Of a stretch of DNA of 64,000 nt, positions 29,064-39,772 are shown one piece after another. The notes beneath the pieces are model-generated. The model made no database searches, had not been told where the DNA came from, and was given only the letters and a program-made list of their open reading frames with translations. The DNA is from Sporothrix humicola (taxonomy: Eukaryota; Ascomycota; Sordariomycetes; Ophiostomatales; Ophiostomataceae), in the NCBI GenBank assembly GCA_021396245.1, contig WNYE01000108.1:1-64000 (forward strand). The letters run 5' to 3'. The stretch's first letter is position 1; every line of letters starts with the position of its first letter. The position numbers and the translations under genes are program-made.

Positions 29064-32000
29064 TTAATATCTTCCGTCGTCAAACTCCCAGCCAACACCG
29101 TCCAACACTGAACTGTTGAAGCCAAACAGCAGGTCACTTGCGTGCAGGCCGCCATTCGTTCCGGCAGACTGCCATCCTCCTTGCTGCTGTTGCTCAGAGC
29201 TCGCATATCGAGGAGAGTCTACATTCGGCGGTTGCTGTGATTGCTGCTGTAGCATGGTATTGTGGTATGTGAGAGGTATGCCTGGAGGTGCTGGTGCTGA
29301 CTGAGAAGATGGTCCAGGATGAGCAAACCAGGGGCTTCCACTGCCAGGATGGGGATGTTGCAAGTGAGGTTGTTGATGGTAGTGACCTGATGAGGGGGGC
29401 ATCGAATGTGGTGTGTACATTGTAGAGGGTGTCGGCGGGTGTGCGGGTGAAGAGTACGGGGATGCCATGCCGTGAGGTGGGTGAAAGTTATCGGGATACG
29501 ATGCTCGGCCAGGTGCTACGGTGGATTGCAGCCTCTGCTGTTGGAGGGTTTGTTGTTGAAATGCTTGTTGGGAGAAACTCAGTGGCTGTTGAGTTTGCTG
29601 ATTGTTGTCGGGACTCGGAAGTGACTTGAAGGCACCGGCCATCTGTGGCTGCTGGCTGGACACAAAGCTGGAGATGATGGCGTCGATATCAAACGTGGCG
29701 GCAGTCTCGACTGCAGGAGTAACGTGGCTCGGGGACTGCATGTTTCCTGGCATGTCCGGGCTTCCGTCGCTGGCACTCGTGAAGCTTGCCGTGCTGGATG
29801 TCACTTCCATCGGGATGGAGGCCGTACTGCCGTTGCTGTTGGGAGGTAGAGTCCCGGACGCTTCTTGTCTCAGTCTGGGCCTTTGTCGTCTTCGTGGGGT
29901 TTGTAACAAATCTTTGTCGCGGCTCTGCGTCGGCCGCTTAGATCCAGGTCGTGGAGACGCGTGTGTCTGTGGCGATCCTGCTGTCGCCGTTGTTGGTGGC
30001 GGTGCCATTGTCGTTGGAACAGCTTCAGCCAGAGCCATGAGAGCAGCCGCATCTTCGGTTCGGCCAGTTGGCTTCGCCGTGGTCGCAGCAGTGCTGTTGG
30101 CGTCGGCCGGCTCGACAGATACGCCCATCCGCTGCATCAGGCCACCGATGACTGCCTTTGCCCGCTTCACGGCCCAGTTCGTCTCTGAGTTCTCGTCAAA
30201 GACCATCAGGCAGATGGCCAGCGCCTCCTTTGCTTCCGTCGCAAAGCCAGGCTGGGCTGCAATTCGCACGTGGATAGTTGCGGCGACGTAGGTTGCGTAG
30301 GATATCAAATATGGTGCACGCCGGACCGAGAATGCCGCATTGTAGGATCGAAGGAGGGCCACAATGGCCGTGGCGGCCTGGGCACAAGTCATGAAAGAGC
30401 GGGTCGAGAGTGCTCGAAGGTTGGCGTGTAGATGGCCGTCCGACACAAAAGGTCTGTGCAGCAGGATAAGAAGAACGTTGTGGACGGCAAGAAGCGACAA
30501 AACATGGGGTGGCGGCGTGTTTTGTGTCGCCGGATCAAAGTCGAGATGAGATGGAAGCTCGTCCTTCCACCTCACCAAGTCAGCGTGCAGTCGTTGGAGG
30601 TCCTCAGCCAGTTCCTCGGGCTTCTTCTTGACGCTGCGCTCGGCGTACACAGCATTCAAGATACCGTTCATGATAAGCGACAAGCGACACAACTGCGTGA
30701 AACAACTCACACTGTATGCTGGTCGACCAGGATAGTCTCGAGCGACGCCGCCTCCTGCAAACGAATATGCAAACGGGCTCCAGTTCTCGAGCTCCTCATA
30801 TTCATCGTTGAACGCCAGAGGCACACTTGTCTCAATCTCTTGAAGGCTGACCGGCCGTCCTTGGTACAAGCTCTGGATCTTGTCCACGACAAAGGCGCCC
30901 CAGAAGACACGCCGGCGGATCTCAATGTCTTCTTCGGTGAGGCCACCGCCGCCTCGCTGGGCCAAGACACTGCCACTCCCGTCGACGTGCATGCCGAGGT
31001 CGATGATCATACGAAATGCCGTCCCAGCGTACAGCCAGGCAGCCGACCGCTCATCGCCCAGAGCAAAGAGACTGGATGTCATCACCAGCAGGGCCTGAAT
31101 TGTTGTAATGTCGCTGCGGTCGAGAGCACTTCCCAGCAGCTGGCGTACCCGTTCACGGTACAGCCAGCCAGCTGTCCTAACATCGTTGGGGTCGCGGCGC
31201 ACCTCGAGCCGGTTGCTGAACTTGGAGGCGCCAAAGAAGATGGCATTCAGCAAAAGCCGCGAAAAGTACGGCCCGCCGCAGGCCATGTCACGCATGAAGG
31301 CTGGCCGGTATGTGATCAAGAACGAGTGGTGTTGGCGGTTCCAATGCAGTTGCAGCAGGTGCATGCCCAGATCAGGATCGACTCCGTCAAAGTCGAGCTT
31401 TCCTGCGGCCAGGTTGATGGTCTCACGGTGCCGTTGTGATGCTGCCTCGGCAAACAGGCTCTTCTGCACCCAGTATGTCGACGACTCGGGGCCTGTGGCA
31501 GCAGCATTACTTTGTGGCGCCTTTTGTCGTTGGCCACGAGCCTCTCGGGCAGCTGTCTCGTCGAAAAGCGTACTCGTCGGTCCATGATATCGAGTGTCGC
31601 TTCCTCGACCAGGTCGGGCGTCTCCTCCGTTTGGAACATTCGGAGCATCTGGGTGACGTAGTGCTTGAGGCCCAATTGTCCCAGTCTCAGTGGGTGGCTT
31701 CGGTGATGATTGTGTTTGTGATGGCTCCCTTGTGTGCTCATTCACGTTTGGAGATGAAGCCTGAAGCGGCGTGCCTGGTGCAGCATCTGGCACCACAGCT
31801 CCATCATCCTCGTCTTGGGACTGATCGTCGTCCTGTTCAACCGTCTCTAGCTGTCGTGGAGACAACTGCGCAACGTCTGTGTCTTGTCCATCTTCATTGT
31901 CATGGTTTGCGTTTTCAGTCTCCTTGGAACGCTCCCTGGAAGGTGAGTCTCGTGATGCGTCCCCCGCCCTGTCTTTCGACGCAGCTCTTGACGAGGATCT

Positions 32001-32337
32001 TGGTGTATCCCGTGACGGAGATCCAGCTTGACTTGCTGTCGACGCCTCACGGAGTGCTTGTTGCAGTCGTTTGTTCTCTTCTTCGAGGGCGGCCAGGCGG
32101 GCAAATGATGGCCGTGGCCGTTTCGGGAGGTCGTCGTAGACGCAGTCCTTGCCGTACTGGATGCAGTTGCTGCACTGCGGCGACTGGCTGTTGCAGCGGA
32201 ACTGTGAAGAGAGTGTGTCAGATTGCAGCCGTGTAAAGATAAATGCGTGGGCGCTGTCCTACCTTCCTCAAGCGACAAAACGAGCATGCCTTGGCAGCTC
32301 GCCGGCCGCGCGTGGATGTCTCGCGTGCCGTGGGCAT
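29064..32337 (-). CDS. Zn2Cys6 transcription factor with fungal_trans domain
   Basis: Two exons, 32337-32263 and 32201-29064, with a 61-bp intron (donor GTAGGA, acceptor CAG) that splits the zinc cluster. Splicing yields a 1070-residue protein. The zinc cluster spans about residues 18-46 with the pattern C-X2-C-X6-C-X6-C-X2-C-X6-C, starting ACSFCRLRKFRC. A short coiled coil follows (RLAALEEENKRLQQALREAS). Residues about 300-700 match the middle homology region of fungal regulators, including LLVMTSSLFALGDERSAAWL and the RRRVFWGAFVVDKIQSLYQGR signature. The C-terminal 350 residues are rich in Gln, Pro and Ser, as in activation domains. The regulated pathway is unknown; the sugar transporter and PrpF-family gene lie just beyond. 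Confidence 0.88.
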
Positions 32338-33635
32338 TTTTGCCAGCGTCTCTTCTTTCCACGTCTCGTTCAGTTCCCGTGTTGTAGAAGCAAAGTTTCA
32401 GTCGATCCAGATGGATCGCGAAATTGCATGGAACGGAAAGAAGACGACCAGATTCGAGGTTGACAATGTCGTCGGATAGTCGGTCCCGCGGGATGTTGGT
32501 CTCCGTTGCTAGTGCCGTCAGATGTGCTAGCTTGCACCCGCTGCATCCATGGCCTGGTCCAACCAAAGGTCTGTTGGTGACAGTTTGTTGGTTTTGTAGC
32601 GTATTTCCGTATTCCCCAAGTATTCCCTGCTTCTAGCGCGGCGCCAAAACGCACGCGAGTCACACTGCTCACTGCCGGCGCCCGCTTTGCCGCTCTTCCA
32701 CGTTTTGAGCTTGTCTTTTTTTCTTGTTCCTGTCGACCATTGCCCGCACTTCGTTAGTGTCACGCCGTCTTGGTCCAGAGAATCCAGGAAATGAAGAGCG
32801 GGTCAAGGTCAGTGTCCAGGGATTCTTTTACCTCTTTTGTCGTCTGTCTGTTTGGTTCGCTTCGCCCACACTCGTTTTCTGGGTCCGTTGGAGAGGGCGG
32901 GGTGCATAAACGTGGGTATCGACGGATATTCCACACTGTAATTGCAGAGACGTCGACACGAGACCGACAACGCGAGCGGAGATGCTGGGATTGGCGATCA
33001 GCAGAACCAGGTGGTGTCTTTGTGCAAACGAGATGGTGTCGTGGACGTAGAACATGCACGCAACGGTCAATGTCGGCAGTTGGTGTTTGTGTTGTGCCAT
33101 GTTTTGTGTTGGCGAAACAAAGTCAGAATCGTGAAAAGGGGGGTAAACACGCAAACACTGGATTAGTCAAGAGCCGATGCGCGCTCCTGCCGTTTGTTGT
33201 TCTTCTCTTGGTCGTTCCTTCCTCGTGATGGCACTACAGCGCCTTCCCCGCTGTAGCGCCTGACGTAGCGCCTTCCACACAGAGCAACTTCCTGCCACGA
33301 AATTCTCACCACAATTGCGCCTTCTCGTATTTCGCTGAATTGCTTCACATATCAGCCTTCCCTCACAAGACCTCCTTCCTCGTAGATACTTCTCTTTGCA
33401 AGTGCCTCCTGTCCGTTGCACCTTCTCTTCCTACATGCCGTCAATTCTCTCCTTCCCAAACGAGCACTTACATGCCAGACTTGGCGCAATCTGATTGGTC
33501 ACTTGCACCTGTACTCAACGAGATCTCTTCGACCACAAAGACGACCATGTCAAGAAAAGGCCAGTAAATTCAACTTTATTCAAACTATTTGACAATCTTT
33601 GACGTGCATGGTCTTATATTTTGACCAACCACCCC
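32338..33635. other. Upstream region of the Zn2Cys6 gene
   Basis: About 1.3 kb between the start of the Zn2Cys6 gene and the end of the sugar transporter. Open frames are short and do not resemble known families. A TCGT/CTCC-rich leader pattern is seen. No gene is supported. Confidence 0.5.
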
Positions 33636-35421
33636 CTACACGATCGTCTCGGCACCGGCTGTCTCCCTCTCGCTGGCGGAGGCGACACTCTGCTTCTCGT
33701 TCTCGCCAACCATTGTGGCCTCTTCCTGGCGGACCTGCTCTTTGGTCATGTTCTTGGCCACGGACACGGCGTCAAAGATGCTGGTGGTGTGGCGGAAGAT
33801 GATGTCAATGTCCTCGAGGCTGCGGCCCTTTGTTTCCGGGAAGAAGAAGTAGACAATGGGCACGAACGCGGCGTTGAAAACGGCAAAGATGATCCAGAAG
33901 CGGTTGCCCAAATTATCTGTGCCAGGCGGCGTAATCTGGGCCACAATGAATTGAGTGAGCCACTGCGTGGCATTGGCAATAGCGGTGATGGGCACGCGGA
34001 AGCGCAGTGGGGAGACCTCGCTGGCGTACAGAAACGTCTGGCCCAAGAAGCCGAGCGGGTAGAAAAAGTCGTAGACAAAAAAGAAGACAATGGCGGCAAT
34101 GCTTCCGTGGTGCTTGAGGTCGCCTGTGCCTGCGACGACGGCACAGCTGATGGCGAGGCCCGTGCCTGCCGCCATGAACAGCTTGCGGCGGCCGACCTTG
34201 TCGATGATGAAAATCGGGACGGTCGAAGCCAGCGTCTGAAACGTGACGAGGCCTGCACCCAAAAGACGCGCATGGACGCCCTCGAAGCCGAGGCTGACAA
34301 AGACGGTGGACGTGTAGAAGACTGGAAGTGTTAGTTAGGAAGGAGCGTCATTAGGAAGGAGCGTTGTGAAGGTCACGTGAGATCGTGACAAAAAAAACCT
34401 CAAATCGACCGGCATCGACCAAAATCGATTTTTTTGAGCATCACGACATCACAAAAGAAAGGACAGGGGCTCAGGGGCTTGCCTAGGGATGATATTCCGC
34501 ATGCCTGCTGCATGAACTGTCCCATGCACGCGAGGAATGCCCGATGAAGAGCGCGCTCCTCGCCGTTGTGAAGCAATTCCTTGAGGCTGCCCTGCACCAA
34601 GGCCAGGGAATGCTCGATGCCGCGCATTTCTTCTTGGACGGAAGGGGCGTCCTCGTCCTCATCGGCCAGAGCGGCAAGAACGGCCCGTGCCTCGTCCAAG
34701 CGGCCCATACGTGCGAGCCAGCGCGGCGACTCTGGCATCTGGAGGACAAAGGGGATCACAAAAATGGCGAAGATGACGGGGAAGGCGAGCGGGACGCGCC
34801 ACTGTGCGCCTTCATTGTGCACAAACGAGAAGCCAAAGGCCACCCATTCGGACAGGGTAATGCCAAAGCTGATGCTCAGGCCCTCGACAATGACAAAAGT
34901 ACCGCGATGGGCAGACGAGGCACATTCAGACTGCCAGACGGGGATCACGGCGCTAATTGTGCCAATGGCCGCACCGATGAGAATACGGCCGACGACAAAC
35001 TGGGCGAGGCTGTAGGCAGACGACTCAATGGCCAGGGCAACAATCGACAGGATCAGGCCTGTCAGGAGAGTGCGCAGACGGCCAATCTTGTCCGAGTAAA
35101 AGATGCAGGTGAGAGAGCCCACCACAGCGCCGAGATCATAACAGCCAGTGACGACGCCTACGTTGTTAGCAGTGAACATTAACAAATGGTCATAAAGTGG
35201 GCGTGGCGTGACTCACCCTTCACTCTCGAATGAAAGGCATTGACAGATGGCGAGAAGCCGGTCGTGTTGTAGTCGGGGAATTGCTTGGTAAACGACGCCA
35301 GACTGGCAATGCCGCCGGTTGAGCCGTTGTTGTAGCCAAAGAGAACGAAGCTGGGCACGACGACGAGGACGAGCATTGCCAGGTGCAGCTTCTGGCCGCG
35401 GAAGCCCAAGTATTTGGCCAT
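33636..35421 (-). CDS. MFS sugar-porter-family transporter
   Basis: Three exons (35421-35217, 35157-34483, 34321-33636) give a 521-residue protein. The first intron (59 bp) has a GTGAGT donor. The second (161 bp) uses a GC donor, GCAAGC, with a CAG acceptor; it joins GISSL to VFYTSTVF and restores the QQACGISSLVFYTSTVF helix expected in this family, where a GT donor cannot. Sugar-porter signatures are present: DKIGRLR after the second helix, the PESPRWLARMGR motif, IDKVGRRK, and the C-terminal PETKGRSLEDID. About 12 membrane segments are predicted. The substrate is not determinable from the sequence; hexoses, disaccharides or acidic sugars are possible. The PrpF-family gene lies divergently, 914 bp away. 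Confidence 0.88.
34335..34364. repeat. 14-bp direct repeat in intron 2 of the sugar transporter
   Basis: TTAGGAAGGAGCGT occurs at 34335-34348 and 34351-34364, close to the 3' splice site of the long GC-AG intron. Confidence 0.85.
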
Positions 35422-36335
35422 GTTGACGTGAGTGTCTGTAAGTCGATGCTGATTGTTGATGGTGATAAGGCAACCGTTATCGATCTTCACAAGTAGAGAA
35501 AGAGAACAGACAGTCGACAACTCCTCGTGCCACATCCCAAGGTCCGGGGAAGGACCCTCGATTCTTTTATCTCTGGACAACCTCGCGAAGTCGGCCTTGA
35601 TTTTGGAGTGTTGTTAATGAAAGGTTTCATCCGGCACTCCATACTTTTGATATCAAAATTTGGTTTCCGTTTTCCACATGGGGCTTCTGACTCTCACTCT
35701 ATTTCTCTCACGTTATTTTTTCTCACGGCTCCTCACTTCCACGCTCACGCCCGGGAATGGTTCCCCACGGGGCCCCAAATCCACACGCCAACACGCGCGA
35801 AAATACCAACCTGCAGCGCACTAACAGCCGATGGTGCCACTACTTTGGATTTTGACAGGGGTCTAACGTCTTTTGATTTTCCACGGCCCATGAGTTTCCA
35901 TTCGGTCCCTTTGTTCCATGACCGCCACTTACACCACAACTGCCAAAATGGGACATCGCACAGCTAAAATCAAAGGAAGAAAATTACGCATGGAAACTCA
36001 CATGGAAAGAACGGCAAAGACTTCCCATTAAAAACAAAATGGAGATTGCAGATTGCAATGATGACAGTCGGCACCGATTCTGCACGGCTGCCCCTGAGGC
36101 AAATTCAAATTCAAACTGGAAACAATGGAGCGTCATTGCGTGTCTGGTCTTCCGGGCACTCGCCGGTACTGTCTTGTTGATATATACAAGTTGATTATGT
36201 TTTGATTTCGGCAGCATAGAACCATATTTCTGAATGGAATACCATCGAGGAATAATCTACGAGACAGACAAGAAGATATCGACAATTTTCCGTTCCAAAT
36301 CAACTCCTTCATAAAACGCAAGATCAACAACAGCC
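35422..36335. promoter_or_regulatory. Divergent promoter of the sugar transporter and PrpF-family gene
   Basis: 914 bp separate the two starts. An inverted CGG-N2-CCG pair occurs at 36069-36076, a layout used by several Zn2Cys6 regulators, but one such site is weak evidence. No open frame here resembles a gene. Confidence 0.4.
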
Positions 36336-37694
36336 ATGTCAACAATACTCGAGACACGACCACCCGCCAAGAACGCCAAGACAACGACGGCGGCTGCATC
36401 TGCATCCAATGCCCGGTCAAAATGCCGCCGATTGCCGGCCGTGCTTATGCGAGCCGGCACCTCACGCGGCCTCTTTCTGCATCGCCACGACCTGCCCGAC
36501 GACATGGCCGAATGGGGTCCTGTCCTGATTTCGGCCATGGGTTCGCGGCTGGGCGATCCTCGACAGCTCGAAGGCGTTGGCGGCGCCACATCAACGACAA
36601 GCAAGGTTGCTGTCATCAGTCCCAGTTCACGGGAAGGCGTCGACGTCGAGTACACGTTTGTGCAGGTGACGGTGGGCGCCGAGGTGGTCGATCTGACGGG
36701 CAACTGCGGCAATATGGCGAGCGGCGTTGGGGCGTTTGCAGTCGACGAGGGGCTGGTCAGTCCAGAACCAGGGTCAACGGAGACGACGGTATCCGTCTAC
36801 AACACCAACACAGACGTCTTGCTGGAAGAGACAATTGCCGTCGACCCAGAAACTGGCCTATTCGATCCAACCGGCGACTACCGCATCTCGGGAGTCAAGG
36901 GCCCTGGCTCGCTCGTCAAGGTCAAGTTTGTGTCGCCCGGAGGGAGCATGACCGGCAAGACCTTTCCCACAGGTCTACGGCAGCAGTCAATCTTCGTGAC
37001 GGACGGTGTTGATGAGCCCTTTTCTGTGACGGCATCCCTCGTCGACGTCTCGAATCCGTTTGTCTTTGTCGATGCCCGGACGATGCCATCTTCTTATGAT
37101 GCATCAAATCCAGACTCTGACACTTCCATGGCCATTATTGAGGCCATCCGTCGGCATGCGTCAGTCCTCTTTGGCTTTGCTGCCAACACAAAAACTGCTG
37201 GTCTGCAAAGAGGGACGCCCAAGATATCCCTCTTGTCAGCATCAGAAAACGACGACCACGACAGCCAATCCGACATTTATGTCTTCTCCTACAGCATGGG
37301 CAAGGCACACCCGAGCTTCCAGTTGACCGGCGCAGTGTGTCTCGGCGCCGCCGTCTGTCTTGAAGGAACTGTGGCGGCGGACCTCGCGGGGAAGGGGAGG
37401 GAAAATAAAAAGAAAAGACGCCCCCAAGACGACTTCGACTCCCTCCCGCCATCGCCGCCACTCTCCAGCCTGTCGAGCTCGCCAAAGAGCGAGTCTGCAT
37501 CCAGTCTTTTGGAGGCTGCCTCTGAAGTAGAAAAGGAACAAAAGGGACACAGCCCCGGCCGCAAGGTCGTCATCCAGCACAAGAGTGGAACTCTCGACGT
37601 CGAGGTCGATATCGCTGAAAATGGAGACGAGGCTGCCGGTGTCACTGTCTACCGCACAGCAAGGCGAGTCTTTGAAGGCGTCATCTACATTTAG
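36336..37694 (+). CDS. PrpF-family isomerase / tautomerase (DUF453)
   Basis: A 452-residue single-exon member of the PrpF family (diaminopimelate-epimerase-like fold). Members isomerise unsaturated tricarboxylic or dicarboxylic acids, for example 2-methylaconitate (PrpF) or 4-oxalomesaconate (GalD). The N-terminal signature AVLMRAGTSRGLFLHRHDLP is strong. Likely catalytic residues are K90 (ATSTTSKVAVI) and C124 (DLTGNCGNMASGVGAFAVDEG). The C-terminal half carries FQLTGAVCLGAAV and then an unusual 58-residue basic and Ser/Pro-rich insert (about 351-408), before the conserved VVIQHKSGTLDVEVDI strand. No targeting peptide is obvious. Its substrate is open: methylcitrate-cycle acid, itaconate derivative, or aromatic ring-fission product. 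Confidence 0.85.
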   Translation: MSTILETRPPAKNAKTTTAAASASNARSKCRRLPAVLMRAGTSRGLFLHRHDLPDDMAEWGPVLISAMGSRLGDPRQLEGVGGATSTTSKVAVISPSSREGVDVEYTFVQVTVGAEVVDLTGNCGNMASGVGAFAVDEGLVSPEPGSTETTVSVYNTNTDVLLEETIAVDPETGLFDPTGDYRISGVKGPGSLVKVKFVSPGGSMTGKTFPTGLRQQSIFVTDGVDEPFSVTASLVDVSNPFVFVDARTMPSSYDASNPDSDTSMAIIEAIRRHASVLFGFAANTKTAGLQRGTPKISLLSASENDDHDSQSDIYVFSYSMGKAHPSFQLTGAVCLGAAVCLEGTVAADLAGKGRENKKKRRPQDDFDSLPPSPPLSSLSSSPKSESASSLLEAASEVEKEQKGHSPGRKVVIQHKSGTLDVEVDIAENGDEAAGVTVYRTARRVFEGVIYI

Positions 37695-37950
37695 ACATTT
37701 AGACCAGAGAATACAGGTTAGAGCACGGCATCGTCATAACAAAACTGTTTGTAATCATTAAATCAACATAAATGTATACCAAAGTCGTGCTCATCCTGAT
37801 GAGCTGTGTTGCAGCAATCTTCAAAACATAAAGGCTGCTTCTTCCAGAATTGTAACGATAGAATGAATCGTCAATCTCGTTTAGACCAGTCCCTCTATCC
37901 ACTCTCTATCCTCTCCTTTATCCTCTATGAAAGTCATCTCCCGGATAATC

Positions 37951-39772
37951 CTACTGGTTGGCCACGCCTGGTGCCGCTGCCTCCAGGAGCTTCGGGAAGT
38001 TGGGCGTGCCCAGTCCCGTCACGGGATCCCAGCCCGCCGTCGCGTTCCAGGACGCGGTGCCGGGGAAATAGTCCGAGTTGCTGCAGCCCCGGCCGGAGCC
38101 GCCCGTAATGTCGTTCCACGCGGCCGTGTTGTTGTACAGCCACGGGTTAAGGAAGCCCAGCGGCGACAGGCCCTTGCTGCGGCGGGCAGCATTGAGCAGC
38201 GCAATGACACCAGCCATGGCCGGCGCCGATGCGCTCGTGCCCGAGATGCCGGCAGCACGGCCCTTGTCGTAAATCATAAAGTTGTAGCCCTGGGCGGCAA
38301 CGTCGGGGATACCGCGGCCCGACGAGTTGTAATAGGCCGAATACGTGTTGCCAATCGACTTGACGTATGCCGAGACGGCGGCATCCTGGTACGCGGGGCG
38401 GGGATGGAGGTCGCTGAAGCCACCAGAGCTGAAGCCCACACCAATCTCGGGCGCCGACTGGTACGTGCCGCCGACGGCAGTGACGTAAGGGCAGCCGGCC
38501 GGGAAAGTCGGCTGGAAGTAGGGCTTGTTGTCCGAGATACGAACGCAGGAATCGCCTGGACCCGAGTCACCCGAACTGAACAGAACACTGACGCCGCGGG
38601 CACCCAGCTGCATGAACATGTTGCACACCTTGAGGGCATACTCGGCCGGGACCGACTGCTCCTCCTCGCCGTAGGACGTCGACAGAGTCTGCGGGAGCTC
38701 AGAGTCCTTCAGAGCGAGCATGTAGGTCAGGAACTCGAGGTAGGGCTCGTTGCTACCGGGCTGGGTCGGCTCGTCGGGTGTAGGAACAAGCGGGCTGTGA
38801 TGTTAGTGTGTATCTCTAGGGGGGAAATAGTGCCTTCTTTACTTACCCAAGACCTCCGGTGCTGTATTGGATGATGGGGATGGGGTGGCTGACGCCAAGA
38901 ATGCTCTGGACATCGAGATTGGCCTCGGCGCTGTCCTGGGACGACGTCTGGTCGTCTTTGCCGTTGTTGACGAGGGCCACCGAAAAGTTCTGGCCCGCGG
39001 CCTCGGGGACGCGGTTCTTGATAAACAGCGCCAGGTCGCTGTACCGCGCGTACTCGTTGAGGTACGAGGCAACGCCGACCAGGTTGCCCGTGGCCGACGC
39101 AGTGTAGTTGATGTGGTACAGCTCCTTGAGGCACTGGGGAGTGACGCCCTGGGCGCACGATGCAATAGCCTTTTGCTGCGCGGGGATGGCTGCAAAGGAC
39201 GACTTGCTCTCCGCGTCTTTGTTTTCGTCCTCATCAAGGTAGTCCATGCTGAAGACGGTCGACTTGTGCGTGCTGAAGCGGCCGAAACGCGTCGTGGGCT
39301 GGACCAGGTCGACGTGGCCGGCCAGCGAGTCGGGCACGCTGTAAGCCAGAGTGCGGAGGACGGGCGTGTTGCTGTCTTCGTACTGGTACCAGTCGAAGCG
39401 GGTGTCGAGCAGAGCGTTGGCGCGGTCGACGGTCGTGGTGAACGAGACCCAGTCGTTGTTGGCGGAGGACTCCACCCCGTGGTCACGAAGCCAGGCTGTG
39501 ACAGACTCGACAGCATCCTCCGATGGCGCCGTGTACGAACGCAGCTCGTCGTGTGTCAGGTGCATGCCGTAGTTGGGGTGGCCCGGCGTCGACACCTCCA
39601 TCACGACGCGCTCGAGGTCGGCACCATTGCGCTGGTGCAATGCAATCCTGAGAGAAATCGTGTCGGAAGGGCTCGCACTGCGGGCGAGGCTCCAGCCTTG
39701 TGGGACATTGGGCAGGCTGTGGAACACCTTTGCGCTGGCCACGGAGGCAAAGAGGAGGAACGGCGCCAACAT
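37951..39772 (-). CDS. Secreted sedolisin-family (S53) peptidase
   Basis: Secreted acid serine-carboxyl peptidase of the sedolisin / tripeptidyl-peptidase family. Exons are 39772-38847 and 38794-37951, with a 52-bp intron (GTAAGT donor, CAG acceptor); the product is 589 residues. A signal peptide ends near residue 14 (MLAPFLLFASVASA). The pro-domain (about 20-185) contains HPNYGMHLTHDELRSYTAP. The catalytic set is visible: E283 and D287 in AEANLDVQ, D385 in SSGDSGPGD (oxyanion hole), and S496 in SGTSASAPAMAG. The C-terminal DPVTGLGTPNF segment belongs to the Ca2+-binding site. N-glycosylation sequons such as NYT, NFS and NNT fit secretion. Whether it is a tripeptidyl aminopeptidase or an endopeptidase cannot be decided here. 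Confidence 0.93.

Noticed and set aside
30432..31439. Plus-strand open frame of 335 codons across the Zn2Cys6 gene
   Set aside because: Opposite to a recognised fungal_trans domain and without family resemblance.
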